Source: Porites lobata
Lineage: Eukaryota; Cnidaria; Anthozoa; Scleractinia; Poritidae
Direction of reading: 5' to 3'
NCBI GenBank assembly: GCA_942486035.1
Contig: CALNXK010000013.1
Span: 4,411,001 to 4,475,000 of the forward strand
Length of the DNA: 64,000 nucleotides
Positions 12,405 to 23,846 of this stretch are shown here, in pieces. Within the stretch, counting starts at the first letter, position 1. The number at the start of each line of letters is the position of its first letter. The notes below the pieces were generated by a model that was given only the letters and a program-made list of their open reading frames with translations, was not told the origin of the DNA and ran no database searches. The position numbers and the translations under genes were made by a program.

Positions 12405-12644
12405 GGGCCGAGTTGTTCAAAGCTGGGTTAAGATAACCCAGGGTTAGTGCAAGATTTGCATTCAGATTTGAAAGCTTAAAAAGGATTTCAGTTTTAATTC
12501 TTTTTGTCTACAAGTTGATGGTTGGAAGCTCTAAAAATAACAGAGAAAATTATTCAAGAAAATGCTTTTGAACACAAGAAAAAGAAACTTCGGTTAAATT
12601 TAACCCTGGGTTAAGAGCTAATCGGCCTTCGAACAACTGGGCCC
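12405..12644. mobile_element. MITE with GGGCCGAGTTGTTC ends
   Basis: The left end GGGCCGAGTTGTTCAAAGCT is inverted at the right as TCGAACAACTGGGCCC. Internally, GGGTTAAGATAACCCAGGGTTA is matched by TAACCCTGGGTTAAGAGCTA. There is no coding capacity. I see no clear target duplication. GGGCC-type ends occur in PIF/Harbinger MITEs, but the class is uncertain. Confidence 0.7.
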
Positions 12645-12779
12645 AGAGGATAAGTCACCTCCCCTTCCAGGAGTTTGATGTGTATAGATTTTCTTTTCCT
12701 TATGCCTTTACCTTATTACTGAGATGAACACCACGCGCCTCTTTTGCTTGTTATCTAAACTATTTGCATAATTTCATTA

Positions 12780-13215
12780 CCCGGGGGGCCACTTGGGTAT
12801 TTTTTGGGTGGGTATGTGCCGCCCGGGACTCCAAATTGGCACCCCGTTCTAAAAAAATAATTCCCCTAAAATTAATACCCCGTTCTGAAAATAGGCCAAT
12901 TTTTTATACCCCGTTCTAGAATTCGCCCTAAAACTGATACCCCGTTCTAGAAATGGGCCAATTTTTTGTACTCCGTTCCAGAAAGTTTGTAAATTGAAAT
13001 AGCCCTGTTTTCTAAAAAGATATTTCTTTATTTGTTCGACTTATACATCAAATAAATGCTTCTTCATAATCAGCAACAATTTTAAGCAGAAGATAAAGCC
13101 GTGATCCACAAGTTTTTATACCCCTTTCTAGAAAACGCCTCTGAAATGGATACCCCTTTCTAAATCAGGATTTTCAAAATCACGACCCCGTTGTAGTACA
13201 GCTGTTATCGACCAA
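12780..13215. repeat. Interspersed repeat with 'ACCCCGTTCTAGAAA' sub-repeats
   Basis: It begins with a G-rich end (CCCGGGGGGCCACTTGGG) followed by GTATGTGCCGCCC. It then carries several degenerate copies of a unit resembling TACCCCGTTCTAGAAA. The GTGCCGC subterminal motif recurs in the element at 50464-50919 and in the fragment at 24304-24365, so these are probably one family. The right end could not be placed. Confidence 0.6.
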
Positions 13216-14575
13216 AAATATAGCGAATTGTTCACTTTTATGATAAAAGCATGAAACTTTGCCAGATTACAACCAACCCTAAGACTAACATTTCTGGATA
13301 TGGAGCCAAGCCAAATTCACCACTAGACACGAGGACTGCGCAGGCCCTAAAATGGCCTACATGAAAACGAGGCTAACAGTGGAAATGCTTCTAAAACACC
13401 GGTTTTTAAGAGTTTTGGTAAATAAAACTTGTAGATATCGTGGAAGAAGACATTTGTTTTGCTGTCATGTTATCTCTGGTGTCACGTGACCCTTTCTTCC
13501 AAATATGGCAAAGCCGTTGTTGGGTGTCCTGTGCTAGAGCTGTCTTCTGTCCATTTGTGTGTTTTAAGGGGTGAGAATGGGCACCGATTCACACAATTTT
13601 AAATCAAAACACTCTTGCAACTATTTTCCAATTATCAAGGGTTGGATTTGTTTTCATACAAATTTCAATTACGACATGAAAACAAGGCAAGAATCTTTTA
13701 AACTGTTTGAAAAGCCTCCAGTTAGCACTGTGTTCGGTCATTTGGGGGGTGGATTCAGATAACATTGCATAAAAGCTTGGAGTGATCAAAAGTTGTGATT
13801 GTATGGCACTCTGGCTGTTGTTTTCCATCTAAATGTAGAGCGCCGCTCAAAGACAAGGCAAAAATCCTTTTGACGATCTTAAAAGCTAGCCTCCAGTTTC
13901 TTGCCTCCACGTTCAGATACTGCATTAAGCTATTAATCTTCAGATGAACGAATGAATCATTCAGGGAATTCTCCTTTCAATTATTAACAAAGTCAGTTAC
14001 AAGGTTCAGTGCTGAATCCAGGAGGTGGCCCGGCCCAAATAGCTCTCCCCCCCTTAATTGTGAAGAAATGCAATTCGATCCTTTCAAGTTGAAATTAATA
14101 TTACCAGTTGTTGCTTACATTAAATGCATGAGACAGAACAGTCTTTGAGGTAAAAATAAACAGGTCATGCAGTAGCAAGCGATCGTGCCTCCCCATAGTT
14201 CTGTTATGTCTAAAAAAAATAGATGACAGGATAGTCTTGTGGAGGCCATTTTTGAGATACGCAATTTAAAGCTACAAAATTTATATTCCTCTAAATTTTA
14301 TGTTAACACATGAAAATATAAAAAAGATGATCAATCTGAACGTAATGAAAATAGCCATGTTTGTCCCCGTTAAGGACAAGAAATCAAGCCTTTCAAATTC
14401 AACTCCCTAACAGAACGTCGAGCGCTTTCATTAAAAAAGCAAAGTTGTTGCTACGTATGTCCTCAAGGCAGAGTATATTTAAACTGCTTGCTTATCCTTT
14501 ATAATTGAACAACAACTGAGCTACTTGAAATAGATGAAGGAATTAGCTTAACGTTACTCATATTTCTAACGGTAA
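13216..14575. other. Gene-free, nothing recognised
   Basis: No coding segment, tandem array or long inverted repeat recognised in about 1.3 kb of AT-rich sequence. Confidence 0.45.
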
Positions 14576-14578
14576 TCT

Positions 14579-14615
<37 letters not shown>

Positions 14616-14640
14616 CTTATATAGCGCCGATATCAATAAA
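14576..14640. repeat. (AAT)n microsatellite followed by TATATAGCGCC
   Basis: About 11 AAT units, then AATACTTATATAGCGCCGATATC. Mirror arrangement of the repeat at 4341-4450. Confidence 0.7.
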
Positions 14641-15284
14641 GACTGCATAAAGTATACATGCATAAAGTGCATGAACCTACCAAAAAGAGGTAAAACAATT
14701 TTGTCAACACTAAAACCATAAAAATTACCTAGACTACTTAAATCGTAAAAAAATGCATAAAACCTACTAAAAACGAGATTAAAAAGCACATAAAATCTCA
14801 GCTTTTTTACATAAAAATGTCTTGCGTGTCTTTTTAAAAGATGCTACTGAGGGGCTACTCCTAATCGCGTAGGGCAATGAATTCCATAGTTGAATTACTA
14901 TGAATTGAGCATTTCAAGTCATTGTACTAGCCGTGATGCAGCACTAAGGCGCTACACTTTGGGCCCAAAGAGTGCTCGTTACCTTATAATTATGGAAAGT
15001 TAAAAATTCAATTGCATGCAATCGCATGGCAATCGAAAAGGTTCAGACCGCATATATCGCGTGCGAATTTCCACATTATCCTCGGAGTAAACACAGACTG
15101 TCGAAGAATACTTTAATTTTCCAGACTTTCGGTGCGGCTCAAAACTTACACTACCCATACTTCTAACTGTATCGTGTTTGATCTGAATTATTTTTGTAAT
15201 TCGTACCAAGTTTGTTCTTTTTGCAAGTCGGGTTACAAAAATTTTCAAAAAAGTGCCCAGCGTTGAATATTTGTGCCTAAACCG

Positions 15285-15455
15285 TGCCAAAACTGTGCCA
15301 AAACTGGGCCCAAACTGTGCCTAAAATGTGCCTTAGCAATATTTAAAACGTGCCTTAACTGTGCCTAAAGTGTGCTTAATCTGTGCCTTTGCATGTTTTT
15401 TTCCCGTGCTTTGGCACAAAAACCGTGCCTTTTCTTGAGCGCGAATCGTGCATAA
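15285..15455. repeat. Degenerate minisatellite, unit about AAACTGTGCCT
   Basis: Roughly a dozen imperfect units (CTGTGCCTAAA, ATGTGCCTTA, CGTGCCTTAA, AGTGTGCTTAA and so on) of 11-14 bp. The array drifts in both unit length and sequence, so it is old. Confidence 0.65.
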
Positions 15456-15697
15456 GGCACGGTGTTACGCTCGTGTACACCAGTAGCGTGCGCCAAGCCG
15501 AACGCGTAAGGAGGGGGAGATTGCTTAACAAATATGAATTTTGATAAGGTTATATTTATTATGAATTATTATTATTATTATTGAGTTATTATGAATTTTG
15601 ATAAGGTAATAATGAAAATTATTATTAACAATACAGAGATCAGAGAGCTGGAACTGAACGAAAAGCAGTTCAATAAAGGGTGAAATAATTAAACTTT

Positions 15698-16556
15698 GTT
15701 TTCAACAAATTGAAACCAAGTGACGATTGCATAAAATTCACCTGCTCATTCAGTAATTCTCTAAAGTTGGGCTAATTTATTACGAAATAAATGCAAAAAG
15801 TTGAACTCTGACAACAAACCAGTGTATCAAAAGAAAGGAACATGGATATAATCGGTAAGTTAGTGCAACAGGGGCACCCAACGAGAATTAGTTCAAAACC
15901 ACTTAAACATAGAATCGTTAAACGTATTTTAGTATTTAAACGGTAGATATAGGCATATTTTTGTCCCCTTAAAATTTTTCATCTGCTCGGATTTCCTAGC
16001 TGAAAGTCAAGTGATACGAAAATTATAGGGATCAAAACTTACCTTTCGAAAATTTTAGCCAGAAAAAAGGCTCCCGAAAATTCTAGGTGACCTTTTTAGG
16101 GTAAAAATCCGTTAACAATAGGCAATTATACCATTTTTTAGATGTCCGAAAATCCTAGGAGAGGCAGACAAGCAAGAAATTTTATGACAAATGTTCCGAA
16201 AATTCTAGATCTCAAATCGTCTTCCGAACAGATATTTTTCCGAAAATGCTCGTTGGGTGCCCCTAAAGGGAAAGAAGTTATATCACTACCTTAATTCTTT
16301 ACTTGTTTTTTTTTTTGTTCTACGATAGTAAGAGATATAATCATGTGGAGCAAAGTTTTTGTGGGATATGATTTTTAGCGGATTTCGATCATGAGGATTT
16401 TCTAAACTGAGATCCATGACATGAATGAGGAAAAAATGAAATAAATAATAAGCTGCGAAACCACGCGCGACCCTGTTTAAGGAATCTTTGCGGTACCTCT
16501 GCTATCTTAGAAGCGTTATGCCTATCAGATATTATAATAGTGATCCTTTTTCTTTT
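15698..16556. repeat. Duplicated non-coding segment, copy 1 (carries a MITE)
   Basis: It aligns with 21821-22312 over shared strings such as TTGCATAAAATTCA, AACTCTGACAACAAA, GGAATCTTTGCGGTA and CTATCTTAGAAGCGTTATGCC. It is longer because the MITE at 15869-16265 interrupts it. No coding capacity. Confidence 0.8.
15869..16265. mobile_element. MITE, CAGGGGCACCC family, copy 2
   Basis: The ends are CAGGGGCACCCAACGAG and CGTTGGGTGCCCCTA. The interior closely matches copy 1 at 454-851, including GTATTTAAACGGTAGATATA. Target duplication is not clean here. The empty version of the target is visible in the paralogous segment at about 21976-21990. Confidence 0.85.
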
Positions 16557-17378
16557 TAACCACGAGTACGAATTTTAAATTTTATCTTGTTATATTCCCA
16601 GAACTAACTCGGTTTCCTGTCAATGATTAACACAAAAAGTGCAGAAGCCAAAAAGGATAGGCGGAATGATACATCAGGTGTACTACCTGAAAACTGATTA
16701 TCAAAGGCACGCGAGCTGCGTTTAAAAAGTCATGCCCGTACTTGTAGTATCGTGAGCGTAGTCTTATTTAAGGTTCTTATTAAGTAACTTATAATTAGAG
16801 GCATGCAAGCCTTGAAACGTTTCTAGCATGAAATAAATGCTTCATTACGTTTTTGGTTGAACGGATGAACGAATGACCAAGGGGATAGCGCCGCCGTAGC
16901 TTTGAACTCCATTTCGACGATTTATGACCAAAGGGAAAATATGAAATAAAATAACACCCCCTTCGAATTGCCATATCTCTTACTAGTCGTACCTAAAATA
17001 TGGTCACTGGTACGGGTCTTATCTCCAAAAGTTATTCTCAGCATCGGAAAATCCACGATTTTGCAAAAATTCGTACCCGTGAAACGCAGACAGGGAATGT
17101 GAAAATAAACTCCTGCCTAAATTTCACGCCACGACGCACTCCTCAGTTGCTTTTACAGTAAAACTGAGTGACCCATAACTCGCACAAGTTAACCTTCTCA
17201 CAGGTGCCAAAAAGCTAGAATTCTCTATCAGTAGTCGAAAGAAGTGATCAACTATCGATCGTCTATATTTACTACGACAAATAGAAAAGAATAGCTTAGT
17301 TTTGTTATGCTTTTGCTCGAAATTTTGGAACAACGTTTTTCTATTTGACTGGATGTATTACTTTGCATAGATACGGGT
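16557..17378. other. Gene-free, nothing recognised
   Basis: No family recognised. The 69-codon open frame on the minus strand at 17124-17333 has no domain features. Confidence 0.4.
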
Positions 17379-18211
17379 AAATGCAGGCGCGTAGGAGGGG
17401 GGGTTCGAGGGGTTCGAACGAACCCCCTTTGCTGGTCAATTTGTCAATTTATTTGAAGGTCTCAACCTGGAGATGATGAAATTGCAAAAGTTTGCTTTAC
17501 GAAACGGAATAGTCCTGTTGTGAGTTGATAAGCTTTATAAGTAAGTAGCAATGTTGTGGCCCCAGTATATCCTAGTGACCTAGTATTATATGTAGTCAAA
17601 ACAATCCCACCATTGAAGATGTTTCCTTAGCTGTTTATGAGAATTCGGATTGACGGCCGATCAAGAACAGAAATAATGCGGGCAATTTACTTTCTCTTCG
17701 CAGTTAAAAATTTTCAATGCTTGTTCGAAATGATTAGTGTGTCTTTCTACTTGTGTAACCTTTGTTTATAAGAGTTTTTATATCGCATTTGCTGAATGAA
17801 AATGATATAAATCTTTGAGATGATCGAAACTCGGCATTTAGACACTTCAAACTACACTACAGTAATCGGAGAAGTTCATCTTCTTAATCTAATAAATGAA
17901 GTAATCCGCTCCTGACTATTACTATTTCTGTCGATTTCTTTCATATTTCACATAGGTATTCATGGGCGAAAAAATAAAAACTGTGTAACCAAAACTTTGC
18001 TCACCAATTTTACTCGACGTAATTGCTTCCCCCAGTATGGAAGAATTTGTTCATTATTCTTAATAAGATCACATGCAAAATACTTGCATTTTTGTGAACT
18101 GAACATGAAAACAAGAAAATGTTTGCGTGTTGTTTCCCTCTCCACCTTCTTCTCTGGTAGTCGTCGTAGTCTTGTGTCTGTACTGCAATCTTAACGTTCT
18201 ATATTTGCTGA

Positions 18212-19478
18212 CATAGGCGTACGGGCCGGGGGGGCGAGGGGGGCTGCAGCCCCCCCAAAGTTTGGGCAACTCAGATTTTTTGGGCAGCAAGAGAAAACTT
18301 GGGCAAAGCCAGTTTTTAAAGACGTTTCCATGTTTTTTATTATTATTATTTTTTGAAGACACAAATATTTTCTATTTTAACCAGAAGTCGGCGTAATAAT
18401 TCAGTTACGTTCACACGAGAGAGTGGTTGCCTAGCACGTGATGAGTTTCTGGTTATAAGGGAAGGGTATCATATGCTGATTTTTTGTTGTTGATGTTGGG
18501 CACTGTACTTCACTGTACTAGCTGGAGTGGGCTATTTCCAGTCATGAATTGATTAGAATAAACTTCCGCATAACTTTCTAGAATCACCTCCGCTCCTAGA
18601 ACAGTGTGTGGCAGAACACGCATCAGCAGTGGGTCTGAAAGTGAAGTGGCTGACTAATTCTCAGTTTGAATTACGAGAAGAATCATAATTTTCTTGAAAA
18701 AATCTATCGAGGGTTTAAAAATTATTCACTAATTTGTTTAAGTAGACCGAAATGTTTACGAAACTCCTAACAAGATCGAGCGCTAATCAAATCCTTCCTT
18801 ATTAGCAATTGGCAGGAGCTATCTCTATGATCTTTCATACACGTTTTTAATAAGATTGAAACTCCGTTTTCTAAACATCAAGATTTTCCTTTTTTACCTT
18901 ATTTCTAACAATAAAAACTTCATCCCAAAATATCTCGATAACGCTCTTACAGTTCCGTTTTAACTTCACGAACATCGAGGCGACTATTAGAGGAAAGAGC
19001 TTCCCTGAACGATTTTATAAGAACAGTTCCCAGTGAGAAATATTGCTGCAAGTATAATAGGTAATGGCGTCATTTCGTTGCTATGACAGCTCCGATGTCA
19101 GTGCAATCCTGGTCATCACTAGCCTCCCCGCAGACGTCCTTTGGGGTTCGTTTGTCACGCATTCATGCGTGACAAACGAACCCCAAAGGACGTCTGCGGG
19201 GAGGCTAGGTCATCACAAATTTCCCTCTTTATCTAATACAACTGTGGTGGCAATTTTTTCCAAATGCTTGTTTGTGGCGACGTAGTTTATGCTCAAACTT
19301 GGCAGGTATTGACTCTGAAAAACTGTATCGAGCCACTTTCATATGCCAGTACGGCCTATTTTGTTGCATGGCCCTAGTTTCCTTTCGACTGTTTTGTAAA
19401 AATTTGGGCAACTTGCAAGAATTTTTTGGGCAAATGGATTACCGCCCCCCCTGGCAAAAAATTGCCCATACGCCTATG
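18212..19478. mobile_element. Middle element of the nest, CATAGGCGTACGGGC ends
   Basis: The left end CATAGGCGTACGGGCC is inverted at the right as GCCCATACGCCTATG. G/C-rich tracts (GGGGGGGCGAGGGGGG) sit just inside. Subterminal TTTGGGCAACT and TTTTTTGGGCA strings occur at both ends in direct order. TATTTGC lies near both borders (18202-18208 and 19479-19485), offset by 3 bp on the left, so the target duplication is ambiguous. No transposase frame. Confidence 0.7.
19120..19207. mobile_element. Perfect palindromic foldback MITE, innermost (member 2)
   Basis: Two 43-bp arms are exact reverse complements around a 2-bp loop. The element starts TAGCCTCCCCGCAGACGTCC and ends with its complement. The 9-bp direct repeat GGTCATCAC flanks it at 19111-19119 and 19208-19216. 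No base change between the arms means recent insertion or gene conversion. It sits inside the middle element of the nest. Confidence 0.92.
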
Positions 19479-19916
19479 TATTTGCACAACTCAACAAACA
19501 CAGCAACGCTCGTCCAACCGTAGTTCGTAGTCCGTTGTCGTTGTATCTTAACTCCCTATTCGTATCAGTACGAACACCCCTTCTCAAACCCCAGCTACGC
19601 GCCTGAAATGCCTCATTTCCATTTAGCGATACATCAATGCAAGATTTTTAACTTTTTTTTAATTCTGAATATATTGCTTTCGATGAAAATATACTCTAAA
19701 TAGCAGCTTTTTGCTTTGCTTTGAGTGCTCGGTAGAACACCTGTTAACACCGTTTATGGGCCAATTGAGAAGTCATCCATTTTTTTTATCTTTTTATTTA
19801 ATTTTTTCTCCTTTTTTTCTCTCTGCGTGACTGCTTCTCGCATTAACATGCTGTTTTGTTTGCAAATTTCCTGTAGAAAAGGGGGATACCACTGGTCACC
19901 ATAACACTTATTGAGA

Positions 19917-20882
19917 ATGAAAGATTGCTGGAACGTTTCGAATGAGACTGGTAGAATTATTTCTGAAAAGGAAAGAAGAACTTGGTTTGCAGCTTTTGTC
20001 ATCGAGTGTATCGTCATCTTCTTACTGAATGCTTTCACTCTCGCCACCTACATAAGAAACCGCCACTTACGCAAGCGCAGTACGTACCTGATAATAAATC
20101 TGACTGTGGCCGATTTACTGGTGGCAACAGTGGCCGGACCTTCTATAATATTTGAAGAAGACAACCTGGAGACGGTGGAGGGTCTTGAACAAGATTTAAG
20201 TTGGCAATCATTTCTGTATTTCACATCACAGGAGCTTTTTTTCGTTGCTTCATTAGCTAATATTTCATTGATCTCGTTAGAGAGGTTACACGCAACCCTT
20301 TTCCCCTATAGGCATTGTCTTGTTGGAACAGGAGTTTACCTCGCCACTATTTTTTGTAGCTGGTTGTTCTCCTTGACTTTGTCATCTGTCTTTTCTCTTC
20401 TTTCTTTCCGTGCATCGCCGGCTTCTTTTCTGTATGTCACTGCAGCTTACGTTTTTCTCTGCCTTCTCATTCTCACAGTTTCATATTCTATAATCATCTC
20501 AACTGTCAAAAACAACCCTCACACACCTAAAGCTGGAACAGCACTTTCAAAAGAAAGGAAACTAACGGTGACCTTATTTACAGTTACTGTGGTCTCTTTT
20601 CTGACCATTCTTCCTTGGGCTATTTGGAATGTTGTCCTCCAACGCATATGGAGTAAATTATGCCCTGCAGTATTTTTTCGTATCGATGACTCGTTTGCCT
20701 TACTCTATCTTTTCAATTCTATAGTCAATCCCCTAATATATGCAGTAAGAATGCAAGAATTTAGGAAAGCAGCCAGAAAACTTTTTTGTACTAAGACATC
20801 AGAACTAGCGCGAGTCCAACCCATGGAACCTCTTACATTGCATGTACGTACTCAAGCAATACCTGTTGAAGAACGAACATAA
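19917..20882 (+). CDS. Rhodopsin-like (class A) G-protein-coupled receptor, single exon
   Basis: An intronless frame of 321 residues with seven hydrophobic helices; ligand unknown. Start is the ATG at 19917, giving MKDCWNVSNETG with two N-glycosylation sequons (NVS, NET) in a short N-terminus. TM1 covers about residues 23-46. TM2 holds NLTVADLL with the conserved Asp. TM3 ends in SLERL where most receptors have DRY. TM6 carries TILPW in place of CWxP. TM7 ends in the conserved NPLIY, followed by an amphipathic helix 8 (VRMQEFRKAARKLFC). The usual Cys at the top of TM3 and its partner in loop 2 are both absent; the only likely extracellular Cys residues are near the N-terminus and in loop 3. 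AATAAA signals are at 21006-21016. It resembles the large intronless receptor families expanded in cnidarians. No closer subfamily is claimed. Confidence 0.85.
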   Translation: MKDCWNVSNETGRIISEKERRTWFAAFVIECIVIFLLNAFTLATYIRNRHLRKRSTYLIINLTVADLLVATVAGPSIIFEEDNLETVEGLEQDLSWQSFLYFTSQELFFVASLANISLISLERLHATLFPYRHCLVGTGVYLATIFCSWLFSLTLSSVFSLLSFRASPASFLYVTAAYVFLCLLILTVSYSIIISTVKNNPHTPKAGTALSKERKLTVTLFTVTVVSFLTILPWAIWNVVLQRIWSKLCPAVFFRIDDSFALLYLFNSIVNPLIYAVRMQEFRKAARKLFCTKTSELARVQPMEPLTLHVRTQAIPVEERT

Positions 20883-21180
20883 CAAGTGGAAGATTTCCTT
20901 AGAAAAGCTCTAACAAGATTGCGGAGGTCTTCTTGCTTAGATGTCTTTTGTAATCTTTATTAATCAGTGTAACAAAGATATGAGTAGTGAAATAATCAAA
21001 AATGAAATAAAATAAAGTAATAATTAAGAAATAGCACGCAAACTGTGGTGGTAAACATTGTTAGAGTAACATACTACTTCAGGAGGAATTATATTGGCTG
21101 CAACGCTTGCATTTCCGTACGCATGTGCATCTAAATATATGATTCCTTGCCATTCCAATCATCTCTGTCTCTTTGATGTA

Positions 21181-21364
21181 CAGTGTAACCCCGCTCTACG
21201 GACACCCGTCTACAAAGGACAGTTTAGTTTGTCCCGAGCGAAAAAAAGCTCAACAACATATATTTTCTATAAAATTACCCTGATTTTTAAAATACGGACA
21301 TCCGCTTAATTTGGACACTAAAACATGTCCCGTGGGTGTCCGTATTGACCGGCCGGTTCCATTG
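21181..21364. mobile_element. MITE with TA flanks (Tc1/mariner-like)
   Basis: The left end TA-CAGTGTAACC is inverted at the right as GGTTCCATTG-TA, with further pairing of CGGACACCCG and GGGTGTCCG. TA dinucleotides border both ends. No coding capacity. TA duplication suggests the Tc1/mariner group. Confidence 0.65.
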
Positions 21365-21820
21365 TAATTATTTCAAATGTCAAAAATAATCTTTATTTCA
21401 GTGCGATGGTTTACCCTTTTTCAGCCGATGATCTCGTCATTTAAGAGGGAATTTGAATGAAAACGATGCGATGGTGAATGACAAGTTATTTTAAAGGCGC
21501 AAAATTGTGTAAAAGAATTAAAGTAATGTCGCATGCCAAAGTCTCACTAGGTTTTAGTTTGATAGGAATCATGTACCCTGCTCCGAGGTCGTTCAATTCC
21601 ACATTCTTAACTTCCGCTTGATTGGGCTGTAGCGCCAACATGGCCAATACGTGGGGAGAATTATACAATGTGTACTCAATTTAGTACATTAAGATAAAAT
21701 AAAAGGCTGAACTTAAAAGAAAAAATCGTATAATTAAACAGGAACCTATGCACCCTTATGTTGATATTCTTAAAACAGCCTTGCTAGGTTTGGTGCCCTA
21801 ACATCCAGTTCTCACTCCTA

Positions 21821-22312
21821 AAAAACAACAAATTATAACCAAATGACGGTTGCATAAAATTCATCTGTTTATGTTAGTTCTCTAGAGACGGGCTTATTTA
21901 TTGCGAAATAAATGCACAAAAAGTTCAACTCTGACAACAAAGCAGTGTATTTAAAGAAAAGAACATGGATACTATCGGTAAGTTATGCCGAGGAAAAACT
22001 TATATATTAACTACCTTTAGTGCCTCTTGCGATGAGTTCTTTTACTTGTTTCCTTTTTGTTCTAAGATAGACCAACATATTTGTCATGTGGAGCAAACTT
22101 TTCGTGGGACATGATTTTTGGCGGATTTCTATGATTTCGTAGAGATCTATGACATGAATGCGTAAAAAAAAAAAAAAAAAAAAAAAAAGCTGCGAAAGCT
22201 TATACTCCCCCAACCTCCAAGTGACGACCCTGTTTAAGGAATCTTTGCGGTAACTCTGCTATCTTAGAAGCGTTATGCCTACATGATATTATAATAGCGA
22301 TCCTTTTTGGCT
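21821..22312. repeat. Duplicated non-coding segment, copy 2 (empty MITE site)
   Basis: Paralogue of 15698-16556 without the CAGGGGCACCC MITE. A poly(A) run of about 25 lies at 22164-22188, where copy 1 has only AAAAAA. A roughly 48-bp direct repeat (GGAACCTA..GCACCCT..ATGTTGAT) flanks it at about 21740-21788 and 22333-22382. Confidence 0.75.
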
Positions 22313-22384
22313 TTAAATGTCATACCACGAAGTAGGAACCTAAGCACCCTATGTTGATGTTCTTAAAAATAGACTTGCCTGGTA

Positions 22385-23423
22385 CATAAGCCTCATTATT
22401 CAAAGCGGCTGATACGTTTTGGGCCACGTGGTCTGTGCTACATACGCCACTATCGATATATCAAAATTCATTATGATAGTGAGTCCAGGGGGACACAAAC
22501 AAAAATAAATATTTACAAATAAATAAATGAATAAATAAATAAAGGAATAAACATATTAGTCCTTTTTTTGAAGCCTCTAAAACTCTCCGTGGATCATGTT
22601 GAATTTTATGTATTTGAAAGAGGATATTCTTTTAGTTTTTAATAAGCTCGACGTATAGCTGACATTTTCATCAGCGCAAAGGCATGGCATAAAGTCACTT
22701 AAAAATGATGTATAACAATCAGATAAAAGCAACCAGAAAGTGGTTCTAAGGAATAAATGAACAACAACTCAAAATAAGATCTAAAGATAGTTGGTTTCTA
22801 AAAAATCTGAATGTTTTGCGTCTTACTGAACTTTTCCATAATTTCAGCTTAACTAGTTAATATAAATCGTTATATGCTTTGAAAGCTATTTTTTACTTAA
22901 GTTTAGGAATAACTTTATGTAGGTTCCAAAACTCATATGTTTGATGACCTCTGTCAAATAAGCAAGTGTCACATTGATTAGGCTATGATCGACACTATCA
23001 AGATGCTTCTAATATGTACTTGAAGTCTTGAATTAAAATTCATGCTTACTGAAAAAAGGAAAACTACCTGGGCAAATAACAGTTTCACTTGTTTATCTTG
23101 ACCATAGTTATTAGAGGAGACTGGTTGTGAAAAGCGGCAAACATCAATGATAAAAACAACAGTGTTGCAGTTTATGTTCAAAGCACCGTGAAAGTGCACA
23201 ATCCTTTGTTTTCTGTTGGCAAATTGTTACGGAATAAATTAATGCAACGTTTTTATTGGTCAATACAATCAAAATGATAGGAATTCTTTTGAACGTTGTG
23301 CACTTTCAGGTCCACAAAAACATGTAACAAAGGAGTCTGACGGGTTTCATAACCATTCCACTCAATTAACTATGTCTTGACTTCCCTTAAAAGCCAGAAA
23401 AAAAGTTATTCTAAATCCTGCCC
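22385..23423. other. Gene-free, AT-rich, short AAAT repeats
   Basis: An imperfect (AAAT)n tract lies at about 22503-22550. Nothing else recognised. Confidence 0.45.
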
Positions 23424-23429
23424 ATAATT

Positions 23430-23840
23430 CAGGGGCACCCAATGGATCTGTTCCTCAAAATATCTGTTCTTCATGCAAATTTTTGCTGGCTGGGAGATGT
23501 GGAAGAAATAATAGTCCTTGGAAGGAAAGTGTTGCTGGGAAAAAGATAATTCAGGGTGTCAGAGGGGATTTGAAGTCTAGAATAGCTGCTACGGGTTACT
23601 TGTATGGGTTGCTTACCACTCAAGATCTGAATTGTGCCCTATGAAACTTCCTAGTAAGTCAGGTTGCAGGTTGTAAGGTTGCTGGCTGGGAACTCTTCCA
23701 TCAGTCTTGCTGGGAGTGAGGAACAGATAATTTTTTTCCAGCAATCTCCCAAACTGCTTAAAATAGTCTCAGAAAACTTTATTCACGCTTTGTTGTTGTT
23801 TTTAGGTCTTTTTCTCAAAATTTCTCGTTGGGTGCCCCTG
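23430..23840. mobile_element. MITE, CAGGGGCACCC ends, divergent third member
   Basis: The ends are CAGGGGCACCCAATGG and CGTTGGGTGCCCCTG. The 6-bp direct repeat ATAATT flanks it at 23424-23429 and 23841-23846. The interior does not align with copies 1 and 2, so it shares termini and target-repeat length but not the core. Confidence 0.85.
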
Positions 23841-23846
23841 ATAATT

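Larger units (their letters stand above)
17384..19605. mobile_element. Outer element of a three-layer nest, CAGGCGCGTAG ends
   Basis: The left end CAGGCGCGTAGGAGGGGGGG is inverted at the right as CCCCAGCTACGCGCCTG. The 5-bp direct repeat AAATG lies at 17379-17383 and 19606-19610. No transposase frame remains. Without the inner insertion the element would be about 1 kb. CAG-type ends with a 5-bp duplication fit some hAT lineages; the class is inference. Confidence 0.8.

Noticed and set aside
18069..18362. 97-codon minus-strand frame
   Set aside because: It crosses the border of the middle transposon and reads through its G/C runs; no transposase motif is present.
19754..20047. 97-codon minus-strand frame overlapping the GPCR start
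   Set aside because: It is a Lys-rich shadow of T-rich sequence with no family features.
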